DNA of 64,000 nucleotides from positions 9,157,747 to 9,221,746 of the forward strand of contig NW_020954588.1 of the NCBI RefSeq assembly GCF_900497805.2, read 5' to 3'. The stretch's first letter is position 1, and every line of letters starts with the position of its first letter. Position numbers and translations under genes: made by a program. This stretch comes from Vombatus ursinus (lineage: Eukaryota > Chordata > Mammalia > Diprotodontia > Vombatidae). The notes beneath the pieces were generated by a model that was not told where the DNA came from, did no database searches, and saw nothing but the letters and a program-made list of their open reading frames with translations. Shown here in pieces: positions 11,085 through 21,989 of this stretch.

Positions 11085-11430
11085 CAATCAATAAATCCTC
11101 AAAGATTTATTAAGTGCCTACTATGTTCCAGGCACTGTGCTAAGCTCTAGGGATACAAAAAAAGAATCAAAAGGCTCTCCCTTAAGGAGCTTACAGTCTA
11201 GTAGGGGAGACAACATGCAAACAAATATATACGAGGCAAGCTATATACCGGATAAATAGGAAATAATTAATAGAGAAAAGGTGCTGGAATTAAGAGGGAT
11301 TGGGGAAGGCTTCCTGTTGAAGGTACGAATTTAGTTGGAACTTAAGAGTAGCTAGAGAGGTCAGAAGAGGGAGAGTGTTCCAGGCAAGGGGAAAGTCACA
11401 GCACTAAGAAAAGGAGTCAGGGATAACTCA
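11085..11430 (-). mobile_element. L2/L3-type LINE, 3' end
   Basis: The plus strand reads ATTAAGTGCCTACTATGTTCC, AAGGAGCTTACAGTCTAGTAGG, GGCTTCCTGTTGAAGG and GAGAGTGTTCCAGGCAAGGG. These are the complement of the L2/L3 tail. A CAAA-type tract (11453-11490) follows. Confidence 0.82.
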
Positions 11431-11901
11431 AAGCCACCATGGCTTGATTAAAAAAAACAAACAAACAAACAAGGAAACAAACAAAACAAAAGAGGTTGTG
11501 TCAGGCTAACCTAATCTCTTTTCTAATAGAGGTAATCATATTGCACTGGTAGATGAGGGGAATGCCATGATTATATTATGTTTATATTTCAGTTTGGCAC
11601 CTGACAAAACCTCTTACCATATCCTCATGGACAAAATGGGGAGATTTGGACTAGATAATAGTACAGTTAAGCGAATGTGTAATTGGTAGTATAATCCTTA
11701 ATAAGTTAATACTGACTTTGAGGCGGGATTCTAGTGAAATGAACCATTGACCTTTGATTGATATTTTTATCAGTGACTTAAATGAAGGTATAAATGGTAA
11801 TGGGATGTTTGTAAAATTTACAGATGAAATGAAAGTGGGAGGGCTAGCTAACAGAATGGATAAGCAAGACCAGTCCCCCAAAAGATCTTTCCAGTTGAGA
11901 A

Positions 11902-12131
11902 TAGAAGTTCTTAACCTTTTTTGTGTGCATGTCATAGACCTCTTTGGCAGTCTAACGAAGCCTATAGACCCCTTTTCAGAATCATCTTTTTGACATAATT
12001 TAAGGAAACACTAATTTCAACTAAAGGGTAGTAAAAATAATGACTTAATTTTTCCCATCCAGGTTCATGGACCCCTTTGAATTTATCCTTGGACTCTTAA
12101 AGGTGTGTGGAACTCAGTTTAAGAAACTCTA
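11902..12131. mobile_element. Small hAT-type DNA transposon (MITE) inside the CR1 copy
   Basis: Imperfect inverted termini TAGAAGTTCTTAACC and (right end, complement) TAGAGTTTCTTAAAC enclose AT-rich non-coding DNA with CTTTGGCAGTCTAACGAAGCC near the left and GTTCATGGACCCCTTTGA near the right. Flanking 8-mers GTTGAGAA and GGCTAGAA agree at 5 of 8 positions, compatible with a decayed hAT target duplication. A relative lies at 61293-61534. Confidence 0.65.
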
Positions 12132-12164
12132 GGCTAGAACTTTGGATAAAGCCCAATAAGGGTG

Positions 12165-12400
12165 AGGGATTAGACTTGTGATTTCATTGGAAAAGGAACT
12201 CCAAGGTATGGAAACTCCCTTCACAAATGTATTTCAATACCTTCGCAGCAACTTAAATTCTTTGAGATTTGCCTAGAGCACAGAAAGGTTAAATGATTTG
12301 TCTAGGGTCACATAGAAAGTATGTGTCAGAGATGGGACTTGAATGCAGGTCTTTCTTAATGGTGAAGCCAATGTTTTATCCACGCATTGCTATCCTACCT
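12165..12400 (-). mobile_element. Marsupial SINE (Mar-1 type, long form)
   Basis: Plus strand: GTGATTTCATTGGAAAAGGAACTCC, then GCACAGAAAGGTTAAATGATTTG, TCAGAGATGGGACTTGAATGC and the head remnant TTTTATCCACGCATTGCTATCC. The same layout occurs at 43480-43725 and, reversed, at 16185-16430. Confidence 0.75.
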
Positions 12401-12849
12401 TAATCTAATATGATGAAATTTAAGAAGGTGGCATGTAAAATCTTATACTCGGGTTAAAAAAAATAACCTTACAAATATGAGACAGCATGGTGGTAATGTT
12501 ATTCTTTCATAACAGGTCATCTGAAAAAACAACATTTGGACTTCAAGCTTAATATGAGTCAACACAATTTGGCCACCAAAAAAGGCTAACGTCATTTTAA
12601 GCTGGAAAGAGGGAGGTGAGAGCCCCCATCAGCTCTATCCCAATAAGATCACTTCTGGAGTAATATGTTCACTTCCAGATGATGCATTTTAGAGAGGACA
12701 TTGACAAATGGGAGGGCACTAATTGGCATTATGATTTCATTGTCGTGAATATGCCCTCTATTGAGGCAGATGGCAAGGTAACTTGGGAGATGGTTTTTAA
12801 GGGTTGCTGTGGATAAAAAAATCAATACCTAGCAGTCAACCTGATGATA

Positions 12850-13590
12850 ATCTTCGTCAGGATTAATTAGTCTGATACTGGGACAATAGATACACAGTAT
12901 GTCTCTGGGCCTATGCTTAAAACTTTTTCAGCTTGGAGGACCTGCTCAATTTGGTAGTCTACTAGCAAAGATTTGGAGAACTCTGGAGTGAAGGCACACA
13001 ACTCTTGCTTACTAATTCTAAGTAAATAACATCTAGTCTTTTTTTTTTCTATAAAGTACCCTATTATCTACTAAAGTAAATTTATATACAAACTAGTAAC
13101 TTATTTCTTAAGGATTATTATAGTATCAACCTATGCTAGAATGGTTTCCAACTTTAAAATGCCAAGAGAGGAAGACTATTCAACTCTTTTGACAGTGACT
13201 AGTTGATAAAACTGTAATTCTGAACCATAATGAAAATGTGATTCTTAACACCTTACTTTTCTTTTATCGACAGTATGGATTTTGAAGAGTTTTAAAAGCA
13301 TACTTACTAGAGACACTTCTTTCTCCATGAAGCTCAATTAATCTGAGCAGAATTTATTATAGTATATGGTTTCAAAAAAATATGTGGACAGTTTCTGTTC
13401 TTGTGGTAGACATTTTTTTTTCATTAGAGTCCTTTGCATTGTCATCCTTGAGGTCATGAACATGAAATGAATAACCAGTTACTGTAGAAGAAGACAATAA
13501 TAGATGGTTCTCTCCTTGTAATTTTCTTAGATGCTTTTATGTTGCTACTTTCTAAAAAGTGTGCCCTATAAGTGGTGTATATTGTCATGG
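12850..13590. other. Unassigned sequence
   Basis: AT-rich unique-looking DNA. No gene or family recognised. Confidence 0.3.
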
Positions 13591-13599
13591 TTTAATAAT

Positions 13600-13720
13600 A
13601 AAATATAGTCATGTAGCTCTTTAAGGATACAAGGCACTTTATATACATTATCTCATTTAAACCTCATAGCAATTGCATGGAGTAAGTCATAGGGCAGGTA
13701 TTATCTTCATTTTAATTCTA
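13600..13720 (-). mobile_element. MIR fragment
   Basis: GGCACTTTATATACATTATCTC followed by TTAAACCTCATAGCAATTGC and GGCAGGTATTATCTTCATTTT is a diverged MIR 3' half in complement orientation. Confidence 0.6.
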
Positions 13721-13874
13721 AATGCCTGCTGACGTTTAGAGAGCACATTGTAGTCTAAAAGTGCTTTCTGTATAACCTTGTGTGTAATATATCTGGTTTT
13801 TCAAATGTATCTTAGACAGAAAAAATTATATATTTATTTTAAGTAATCTTTGGTTTCCTTTGTAATCTAATCAA

Positions 13875-13995
13875 CCAATTAATCAATCAATAAATATTTA
13901 TTAAGTACCTACTATATGCCAGACACTGTGTTAAGCACCAAGCATACAAAAAGAGGCAAAAGACAGTCCCTGACCTCAAGGAAATTTGAATTTCA
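13875..13995 (-). mobile_element. L2/L3-type LINE, extreme 3' end
   Basis: Plus strand shows AATCAATCAATAAATATTTATTAAG, TACCTACTATATGCCAGACAC, AAGCATACAAAAAGAGGC and CCTGACCTCAAGGAAATTTG. These are the complement of the L2/L3 3' terminus. Confidence 0.8.
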
Positions 13996-14059
13996 TGAGT
14001 TTTAAAACATTTGGCCCCACCAGACTGATAAAAGGGTCTATGATGTACAAAAAGTTTGA

Positions 14060-14215
14060 AAAACCCCTAATCTAGAAAATATTTCTCATTTTATGGAAGA
14101 GGCTCTGACAGATGAAGGGATTTGCCAAAGATGCCAGAGATAGGAGGCAGTGAGATTCAAACCCACATCCTGTGATTATAAATCAAGTGCTTTTTCATTG
14201 GACCCTACTCTTGTG
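14060..14215 (-). mobile_element. MIR/CORE-SINE fragment
   Basis: CTCATTTTATGGAAGAGGC, GAAGGGATTTGCCAAAGATGCC and GAGATTCAAACCCACATCCTG follow the order of a complement MIR. Confidence 0.6.
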
Positions 14216-14690
14216 TGAATTGACATCTTTGAATGGGTATGCCATAAATGCAAAGACAATTAAAGGCTTAGAAATTAAAATTGATAGGAAGAGAAGAAAA
14301 AGGAAAAGAAAGGAATCTTGACAGCTGGAGGGTAATGCAGAGGGTAGTTGGGGATCATGATTGGAGTCTGTCATTTTTGCAGCTAGAAAGTTCTTTTACT
14401 GAGGTGTGCAGGTACTCTTTTAAAACTATGTGAAGAATAATTTTCTAAAGGCAGTTCAATGATTCTGTCTCTAGGACATATAAGGTTTCCACTTTCATAT
14501 TAGTTTCTGGATGGGAAGGAGATTCCATTTTTCTTGCAACTGTGTAATTTGGACAGAGTCTCCTTTGTGTTGGGAAATGAGATAGTGAAATTTCTGTAAT
14601 TAGCTGCTGAATGTGTATCTACAAAGATGCCTACATTGAAATACAAAGAGAACAGAACTCTTCCGGGCCCCCCCATCTAACGTCAGGTTA
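14216..14690. other. Unassigned sequence
   Basis: No gene or repeat recognised. Includes an A/G-rich stretch at 14285-14320. Confidence 0.3.
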
Positions 14691-14694
14691 GAGG

Positions 14695-14815
14695 CTCATC
14701 GATTTAGAGCTGGGAGTGACCTCAGAGGACATTTAGTCTGGCTCTTTCATTTTACAGGTGAGGAAACTGAGGCATAAGGTGGTTAAGGGACTTGCCCAAG
14801 ATCACATAAGCACCA
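14695..14815 (-). mobile_element. MIR-like repeat
   Basis: GATTTAGAGCTGGGAGTGACC, TCATTTTACAGGTGAGGAAACTGAGG and GGGACTTGCCCAAGATCACAT are a common mammalian repeat segment. Which CORE family it belongs to is not decided. Confidence 0.6.
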
Positions 14816-14829
14816 ATCTCAGTCAAAAG

Positions 14830-15285
14830 AACAGAAACATATTAAAATAGATTAAATCTCCTGCTATCTTTCTTAGGTGGCCTAATTGACCTCTCCTGTG
14901 TCAGGTAATTTTTGAGAAAGGCAATATCTATGACCATATCTATGGTTGTTGCTAGGCACAGCAAACTTCACCAGATAAAAAAGGAATCATTTTTACTCTC
15001 ACTCTTAACCTCACCTGTTTATTCCAGGAGATTCTACCAGGAGAAAAGAACTCTTAGCAACAAAGCCCCAAAGGTCATTATTGTGAAATCACAGTCTACA
15101 AGAGATTTCATTTTTAAGACTTAATCCTAAGCAAGTTCTCAAGAGTATTTTGCCTTGTTGACCATGTTTAGATTTAAGATATATGATTAACAGTACTCAA
15201 TTTTGAAAATCAATGTTTTGTGTACTTATAAAATATAATTAGGTATTTAATTTGAAAGGATTTTTTTTTAAATGCCACTGTATTT
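14830..15285. other. Unassigned sequence
   Basis: A 70-codon open frame at 14912-15124 (plus) has no recognisable domain and AT-rich unbiased codons; I do not call it a gene. Confidence 0.3.
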
Positions 15286-15289
15286 CTAA

Positions 15290-15490
15290 TGTGGAGTACT
15301 GGGTCAATAGTCAGAGGATGTTTTTCCTCTGCTAGCTCTCTTGATTACTACCTGTGTGACCTTAAGGCAAGTCACTTAACCTCTGCAGGTCTCAGTTTCC
15401 TTGTCTGTCAATTGAGGGGGTTGGAACACACGACTTGTAAGTTCTCTTCCCAGCTCTAAATCTCTGATCATCATCATCATCATCATCATA
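15290..15490 (+). mobile_element. MIR-like SINE followed by a short ATC run
   Basis: ACCTGTGTGACCTTAAGGC, AAGTCACTTAACCTCTGCAGG and TTCTCTTCCCAGCTCTAAATC are typical. A (ATC)6-type run at about 15469-15488 follows the 3' end. Confidence 0.7.
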
Positions 15491-15494
15491 ATGC

Positions 15495-15715
15495 AATCTT
15501 ACATTTCTATGGTGCTTTATGGTCGTAAAACCTTTTTTATATACATTGCCTCAGTGAATCCTCAAAACAACCATAGGAGATAGGCAATGTTGTTGTTAAC
15601 ATCACCATTCTATAGGTGAACTGAGCATTGGGGAAGTGAACTGGCCAAGGTCACATAGCTAGACAGTGTCTAGATTCAAAACCACATCTTTTGACTCCAA
15701 ATTTAGAACTTTCTA
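15495..15715 (-). mobile_element. MIR
   Basis: Plus strand: TTTCTATGGTGCTTTATGG, CATTGCCTCAGTGAATCCTC, GGTGAACTGAGCATTGGGGAAG, CCAAGGTCACATAGCTAGAC and CAAAACCACATCTTTTGACTCC, the complement of a near-complete MIR. Confidence 0.75.
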
Positions 15716-16180
15716 CATTATATATGTATACAAATATGTATACTGTGTATATTTTATGATATGTATACTAACTAATATGTATACTGTATACTAATCACCG
15801 TAGCCAGAAACCTGACCATGTGAGTTTACATTTGTTTGTGAATAGTTATGTTAAGACATGCCAAAGTATAGGAAATCAATTAAGAGAGAAGTGGTGAAAC
15901 CCTGCCCTAGAAGAATATAACTCACTTGTCTTTTTCTGACTTTCCAACTATCAAGGCAAAGATCTCAAGGTCTATTTATCTATCTGATAGAAATCTGTGA
16001 AATGGGTCCATTATTATATCTTAACTTAGAAACTTCTTTTTTTTTCATATCTGCACTGGATATTTTAAAGTAACATTGACTAATATTTTTAGAGTATATC
16101 AGGAGGTTCAATGGCTCAATTATAATGTTGCTCTTGAAATCTAAATTTCAGATATCATTTTAGATGAAGTCCATGTATGG
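15716..16180. other. Unassigned sequence with TATGTATAC-rich start
   Basis: An irregular TATGTATACT-rich stretch at 15718-15800 is followed by unique-looking AT-rich DNA. Confidence 0.3.
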
Positions 16181-16184
16181 GTTC

Positions 16185-16430
16185 AAATGGGCAGTGTCAT
16201 TTGGTAGATAGCTGGCTGTTCCCAGTGATAGGAAGACCTGGGTTCAAGTCCTACCCCGGACACTTATTGGCTATTTGACCCTAGGTAAGTCATTGAACCT
16301 CTCAGTGGCTCAGGCTGCTCCCTAAGACTATAAGATACAAAAATGATACTGCTTTGTATTGGTAGAGGGAGTCTTCTCATTGGGAGTTTCTTATATTAAT
16401 GAAATCACAGGTCTAGTCTAAAAAATAAAA
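16185..16430 (+). mobile_element. Marsupial SINE (Mar-1 type, long form)
   Basis: It has a diverged tRNA-like head, AGGAAGACCTGGGTTCAAGTCC, GTAAGTCATTGAACCTCTCAG, and the long-form 3' half TTGGTAGAGGGAGTCTTCTC to AATGAAATCACAGGTCTAGTC, ending in an A-rich tail. Confidence 0.8.
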
Positions 16431-16439
16431 CTTAAAAGA

Positions 16440-16625
16440 AAGAAAAACAATTTGACGTGGTATAGTGGATACAATGCTGGCCTTGAAGTCAAGAAGAGCT
16501 GGGGTCAAGGCCTGCCTCTGATGTGTGCTAGGTCTTTGACAAGAACAAATCATTCTATCATGGTGGACAGTGTTTTCAAATTAGGGACTTACCTACACTG
16601 GTCATCTAAAGGCCAATAGAAAGAC
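16440..16625 (+). mobile_element. Diverged CORE-SINE
   Basis: GACGTGGTATAGTGGATAC, AATGCTGGCCTTGAAGTCAAG and GGGGTCAAGGCCTGCCTCTG form a SINE head. The 3' half is diverged. Confidence 0.6.
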
Positions 16626-16629
16626 ATAT

Positions 16630-17790
16630 GATGGGATTCCACAGGCTGTAGCAATGGTGACTTCTGTGCAAGTGGCTTAAAATAAACTTAGGATATATAT
16701 GACTGGAAAAGGAAGTGAGCCTTGTATCAAGAATAAGGGGTAACAACTGGCTTGAGTGCCCTTTTGATAGTTGCAAAAAATATTAAAAGAGCTAGAAGAA
16801 GGCCTCCATGACATTGGGTCAATCCTCAGTGGAGGATTTATGGAAAGAAATGGGCAAGAATTATGGAAGAGGAGGTGATGTTTATGGTGCCCTACCCATA
16901 CCAGTGGAAGGAGAACCACACCAATAAGGTATATATTGAAAACAAAAGTTGAAATTGCCAATCTCTTCTGCCCATCACTTCTGGAACTGAGGTGGGAAAT
17001 ATTAGTAAGGGAATAAAATTACGCTTAGTTCACTAAAGTTGTTATAAATGTAAAAATAAGACAGATAAATTTGTTAGAATTTAAAAATAAAAAGAGTGAG
17101 CTTTAATTTATTACAGGCAAAGTGTGGCTTCTCTTGTGTGCATAACATATTTATATTATAACACTTTTAACATATATCTTATATATACATATACATATAG
17201 ATATAAATGTGTCCATATTAATGGCTTAAAATTAATAGCATTACTAGCAGTATCAAGATTTATATTATATGTAAGGGATAGATTTCCTTTTAGAAATGTC
17301 TTTTTGCTATTTTTTCCTTTTTTTTTTTTATCAGAGACAGTTCATAAAAGTTTCTAGTTACTGAGGATTTGACCAGGAGTATTACTTTATATAAATTTCA
17401 GAATTTCTTTTTATACAGAGCTAGGAGTTCTCAGCTTGATAGAAGATGGAAGATAGGAATAGCAAGATAAGGAAGAAAAATATGTAGATTTTTCAAATTT
17501 GTTTAAGTAGAAAGTGGAAAATTAGTTCAATTTCCATGTAGAAACTAGCCATGGGGAGCTTTATGCTCTCAAAATGAAGATTCACTTGTGTGAGTTATTT
17601 GACCAACAAAAGAAAAGAAGGAGTGACTTTTCAATAGAATCATGTTTGCTCTTGAGAATCCCTTCACAGCCCATTGCCGTGTGTTCTTTGGAGGCAGCCC
17701 TATTGTGGTAGCCATAGATAATTCAGCTTTCATTTGTAGAACAAGATTTCCTGCTTAAGCAAACATTCTCCTTGTCCAGGAAGGTCACAT
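16630..17790. other. Unassigned AT-rich sequence
   Basis: No supported gene. The 94- and 77-codon frames at 16677-16961 (minus) and 17124-17357 (plus) lack motifs. TATA/ACAT-rich tract at 17150-17220. Confidence 0.35.
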
Positions 17791-17792
17791 CT

Positions 17793-17807
17793 TTCTTTCT
17801 TTTCTTT

Positions 17808-17877
<70 letters not shown>

Positions 17878-18181
17878 TTCCTGTCTTTCTTTCTTTCTTT
17901 CTTTTTCTTTCTTTCTTTCTGTCTTTCTTTCTTTCTTCTTTCTTTCTTTCTTTCTTTTTCTCTCTCTCTCTATCTCTCTTCCTTCCTTCCTTCCTTTCTT
18001 TCTTTCCTTCCTTTCTTCTTTTTTTCTTTTCTTCCTTCCTTCCTTCCTTTCTTTGTTTTTTCCTTTTTATCCTTTCTATCTTCCTTCCTTTCATCCTTTC
18101 TTCCTTCCTTCTTTCTTCCTTTCTACTTTCCTTCTTTCTTTCCTTCCTTCCTTTTTCTTTTTCCTTGTTTGTTTTCTTTTG
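17793..18181. repeat. TTTC/TTCC polypyrimidine microsatellite, probably an expanded half-LINE tail
   Basis: About 390 bp of TTTC, TTCC and CTCT repeats with almost no purines. It abuts the 3' end of the minus-strand half-LINE, so in element orientation it is an A-rich tail that expanded into AAAG/GGAA units. Long low-complexity open frames on both strands are an artefact. Confidence 0.9.
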
Positions 18182-18273
18182 TTTTTAATATTTTTATTGA
18201 TAAATTTGTTTATTTTTAGTTTTCAACATTTACTTCCACAAGATTTTGAGTTCCAAATTTTCACCTCACCTCA

Positions 18274-18295
18274 CCCCTACCCCTACCCCTACCCC
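18274..18295 (-). other. G-quadruplex-prone (TAGGGG) tract in half-LINE 3' UTR
   Basis: Four CCCC runs separated by TA on the plus strand give four GGGG runs with 2-base loops in the element's sense strand. This fits the G4 pattern. The plus-strand copy also has a G4-type run at the same place (31545-31569), though with a different sequence. Confidence 0.8.
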
Positions 18296-19035
18296 AAGAT
18301 GGCATCCATTCTGAATACCCCTTCTCCTAGTCTGCTTTCCCTGGTATCTCTCCCCTGTTTCTCTTATCCCCTTCCACTTCTATTTTCCTGTAGGGCAGGA
18401 TAGATTTCTGTACCCCATTTCCTGTATTTCTTATTTCCCAGTTGCATGTGAAAACATTTTCTTTAAAAACGTGTTTTTAAAACTTTGGGTTCCAAATTTT
18501 CTACCTTCTTCCCTCCCCTACCAACCTCAGTGAAAAGGCAAGCAACTCAGTATAGGTTATGCGTGTGCAGTTATGCAAAACACTTCCATAGTAGACATGC
18601 TGTGAAAAACTAACTCTATTTCCCTCAATCCTATCCTGCCCTTCCCCATTTATTCTATTCTTTCTTTTGACCCTGTCCCTCCTCAGAAGTATTTGCTTCT
18701 GATTACCCCCTTTCCCAATCTGCCCTCCTCTCTATCATCCCCCTACTCTCTTGTCCCCTTCCCCCCCTATTTTCCTGTAGGGTAAGACAGATTTCCATAC
18801 CTAATTGAGTGTGTATGTTATTTCCTCCTTAAGTCAAATCCTATGAGAATAAGATTCATTCCCTCTCACCTTTCCCCATTTCCCCCCCACTGTAAGAGCC
18901 TTTTCTGTTTTTTTTTTGTGAGATAATTTACCCCATTCTACCTTTCCCTTTCTAGTTCTCCTAGTATAATCCTCTCTCACCCCTTAATTTTATTCTCCAG
19001 ATATCACCCATTCATCTTCAACTCACCCTATGCCC

Positions 19036-19095
19036 TCTATCTATCTATTTATCTATCTATCTATATCTATATCTATATCTATAGATGTATATATA
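19036..19095. repeat. CTAT/TATATC microsatellite inside half-LINE 3' UTR
   Basis: Tandem CTAT units grading into TATATC units. The plus copy has a shorter GATA/TATAGA run at the homologous place (30770-30795). Confidence 0.85.
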
Positions 19096-19121
19096 CATGT
19101 AATTTTTTCCCTCCAACTACC

Positions 19122-20305
19122 CTAATACTGACAAAGGTCTCTTGAGTTACAAATATCATCTTTCCATGCAGGAATGTAAACGTTCAACCTTAATAAGTCT
19201 CTTATGATTTCTCTTTGCTGTTTACCTCTTCTTGTTCCACTTGAGTCTTGTATTTGAAAGTCAAATTTTCTATTCAGCTCTGGTCTTTTCATCAAGAATG
19301 CTTGAAAGTCCTCTATTTTACTGAATGACCATTTTTTCTCCTGAAGGATTATACTCAGTTTTGCTGGGTAGATGATTCTTGGTTGTAATGCTATCTCCTT
19401 TGCCCTCTGGAATATTATATTCCATGCCCTGTGGTCCCTTAATGTAGAGGCTGCTAAATCTTGTATTATCCTGATTGTGTTTCCACAATACTTGAATTGT
19501 TTCTTTCTGGCTGCTTGTCATATTTTCTCCTTGACCTGGGAACTCTGGAATTTGGCTACAATATTCCTAGGAGTTTTCCTTTGGGGATCTCTTTCAGGAG
19601 GAGATCAGTGGATTCTTTCAATTTCTATTTTGCCCTCTGGTTCTAAAATATCAGGGCAGTTTTCCTTGATAATTTCTTGAAAGAAGATGTCTAGGCTCTT
19701 TTTTTGATGATGGCTTTCAGATGGTCCAATAATTTTTAAATTCTCTCTCCTGTTTTCCAGGTCAGTTGTTTTTCCAATGAGATATTTCACATTGTTTTCT
19801 AATTTTTCATTCTTTTGGATTTGTTTTACAGTGTCTTGATTTCTCATCAAGTCACTCGCTTCCAATTGCTCTATTCTAATTTTTAAGGAAGTATTTTCTT
19901 CAGTAAGCTTTTGGACTTCCTTTTCCATTCTGCCAATTTTGCTTTTTAGGGCATTCTTCTCCTCATTGGCTTTTTGGACCTCTTTTGCAATTTGGGTTAG
20001 GCTATTTTTTAAGGTGTTATTTTCTTCAGTATTTTTTGGGTCTCCTTTAGTAAGCTGTTGACTTGTTTTTCATGATTTTCTTGCATCACTCTCATTTCTC
20101 TTCCCAGTTTTTCCTCTACTTCTCTTACTTGCTTCTCAAAATCCCTTTTGAACTCTTCCAAGGCCTGGGACCAATTCATATTTTTCTTGGAGACTTTGGA
20201 TGTAGGAGCTTTGACTTTGCTGTCTTCTTCTAGTTGTATGTTTTGATCTTCTTTGTCACTAAAGTAAGATAATATATCCTGACTCTTTTTGCGCTGCTTA
20301 CTCAT
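19122..20305 (-). pseudogene. L1-type ORF1 of half-LINE, minus copy
   Basis: The reading frame starts MSKQRKKSQDILSYFSDKED and runs through a Lys/Glu-rich coiled coil (roughly residues 45-135), then an RRM-like part beginning NRRENLKIIGPSE, then the C-terminal domain with RIIYPAKLSIILQ-type sequence. L1 ORF1p is a trimeric RNA-binding chaperone. The frame has two lesions. One base is missing in an A-run (T6 at 20032-20037), after ...ETQKILKK. A TGA (19605-19607, complement) follows ...KIEIERIH where a CGA arginine codon is expected. Both lesions occur at the same places in the plus copy. Here the frame can run past the plus copy's final TGA to a stop near 19122. Confidence 0.82.
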
Positions 20306-20730
20306 GATCCCAGCCAATTACTTGAGTTTTAAACTCTTTGTTAAGGTAAGAGTCTGCTTCCAATGTGGAGAATGTACTGTCTCAAACTTCAGGGGTTTGT
20401 ACAGCTGTTTTCAGAGCTACTTCTAGGGACGTGTAAATTTTCAGTTCTTCCAAGGTAGTATGATAAAGGGTGGGGTGTTTCCTCTCCATAGCCACAACAA
20501 TCTGTTTCAGGCCAGTGCTCCTCCTCACCCCAGGACCAGCCCTCAGAACTGTGACCCAGATCCAAGCACCGGGAAAGCAAGAGATTACTACCTTAGCACT
20601 GGCAAAGAGATCCTTGCAATCTCCCTCTGATTAGCCTCTCAATTCCCTCTCAGTCTGTGGGCCAGGGGTTCAGGAGGCAGCTGCTGCCCCAGAGGCTGCG
20701 CTCGGGACTTGCAGCTGAGACCTAGACAAA

Positions 20731-21695
20731 CAATAAGGAAATTCTGAATGATACTTGGGATCCTGGCAGAGTTAGAAAGAAAAATCCTAGTTAATGTCTA
20801 TAAATAAAATTAAAATTGGGTAGATAGGTACCAAGTTGTACCTATTCAAGATATTTCTCTAAAAAGCTTGTTCTATATGTATTTTCTACTTTAATATTTA
20901 ATGTTTGTCATATTCAATGAAACTATATTTTTGCCAATAATGTCTGGTTACATTTTTGGAACTATGATGTGTGTTTTTTTCTGAAATTCAAACTAAGGCT
21001 ATACATTGTCCAGATTTTATTTACAAAAATACAGTTCACCTTGTATTTCGACTAATAGGGATAGATTTCTTGTTTTGGCCTTAGTTTTGCCTCTCTTTTT
21101 TGTTTCCTTAGGACTTAAGAGAACAGTTGTGAAATGGACATAAGATAGAAGAGATCTAATTGGTCCATGGAGGATTGATCTTTTGGAACTGGTAACTGTC
21201 CATCAATCAGCTAAGTAAATCAGCCACCAACATGATGACAAATACAAATTAATTGTAAAATACCATGGACTATTTACACTATTCATAAACATTTATTTAG
21301 ATAAGTCTTTCTGGGTATCAATCAGAGTAAAATGTGTGTGAGTTGCATTTTCAAGTGGGGAGGGGTGGGGATTAGGGAATAATAATACCTTCTAGTTGGG
21401 TTTGAAAGTTTTGACAGGGAAAGCTGGATTTAAACAATTTCTTGAATAATGAATAAAAAGTGAGCTTGTTGAATTTGAATTTGGTAGAGAAAGAAGTTAT
21501 TCTAGATGGTGTGGAATGAAAGAACTCTGCACTCTGAACTTAGACATGAGAACTAATAAGTGATATCAAGGGTAGAAATACCATCTTAGGAAGTGAGGGC
21601 TCTCTGTAGCCTTTCGCTGAGTTTTAGCAATTTGCCTTTGGATGTGGCTCTTAAGTAAAATGCATTTATGATATAACGGTCAAAAACCTATGTTG
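20731..21695. other. Unassigned sequence
   Basis: AT-rich, unique-looking. A G-rich patch at 21356-21372. No gene recognised. Confidence 0.3.
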
Positions 21696-21699
21696 TGAT

Positions 21700-21905
21700 A
21701 CTTATAATGCTAATAGTTGACATTTCTATAGAACAAAATATTTTCCTGCAATGCTGATAGTGAAATTGTTATGGTTTCCATTTTATAGATGAGAAGATCA
21801 AAGTCTATAGAGGAGATTTTGCTTGCCAAAAATCTCAACTGGAAAGTGGTAAATTTGATATTCAAATGAGGGCTTCTGATTTCAAGTCCACCACTCTTTT
21901 CCCTT
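21700..21905 (-). mobile_element. MIR, diverged
   Basis: TTTCCATTTTATAGATGAGAAG, GAGGAGATTTTGCTTGCC and the terminal TTCAAGTCCACCACTCTTTTCCC follow the complement MIR order. Confidence 0.6.
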
Positions 21906-21989
21906 CATAATCTTTTCAGTTTCATTCAGAGGCTTATATTTATTACATACGGCCAATATTGTCCACTGCTGCTTCCCCACCAGTCAGAC

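Larger units (their letters stand above)
11500..12840 (+). mobile_element. CR1 LINE reverse-transcriptase fossil
   Basis: The plus strand retains decayed CR1 RT blocks in the right order. About 11595-11650 gives APDKTSYHILMDKMGRFGLD, matching FSKAFDTVPHDILLxKL. About 11754-11840 gives FISDLNEGINGNGMFVKFTDEMKVGGLANRMD, matching the ISDLxEGI...FADDTKL catalytic block with the aspartate pair changed to D-E. About 12540-12600 matches the following LNMSQHN...KKA block. The copy is interrupted by a hAT element (11902-12131) and a SINE (12165-12400), and carries stops and shifts. CR1 moves by target-primed reverse transcription; this copy is dead. Confidence 0.72.
18182..20730 (-). mobile_element. 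Half-LINE (HAL1-like L1 derivative), 5' truncated
   Basis: In minus orientation the order is: 5' UTR remnant (20730-20306), L1-type ORF1 (20305 to about 19230 or 19122), then about 1 kb of 3' UTR ending in AATAAA-like signals (18183-18230). There is no endonuclease or reverse transcriptase ORF2. The order and sequence match the plus-strand copy at 28778, so loss of ORF2 belongs to the family and is not a private deletion. Compared with that copy it lacks the first roughly 350 bp. The right end is near the shared CTAGGTCTCAGC (complement, about 20722-20733). No target-site duplication could be fixed because the tail is a microsatellite. Confidence 0.85.

Noticed and set aside
17723-18188. Long open frames on both strands rich in Lys/Arg/Glu or Phe/Ser/Leu
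   Set aside because: They are translations of the TTTC microsatellite, with no complexity.
18274-18295. Interstitial telomere repeat
   Set aside because: The unit is TAGGGG, not TTAGGG, and it lies inside the half-LINE 3' UTR.
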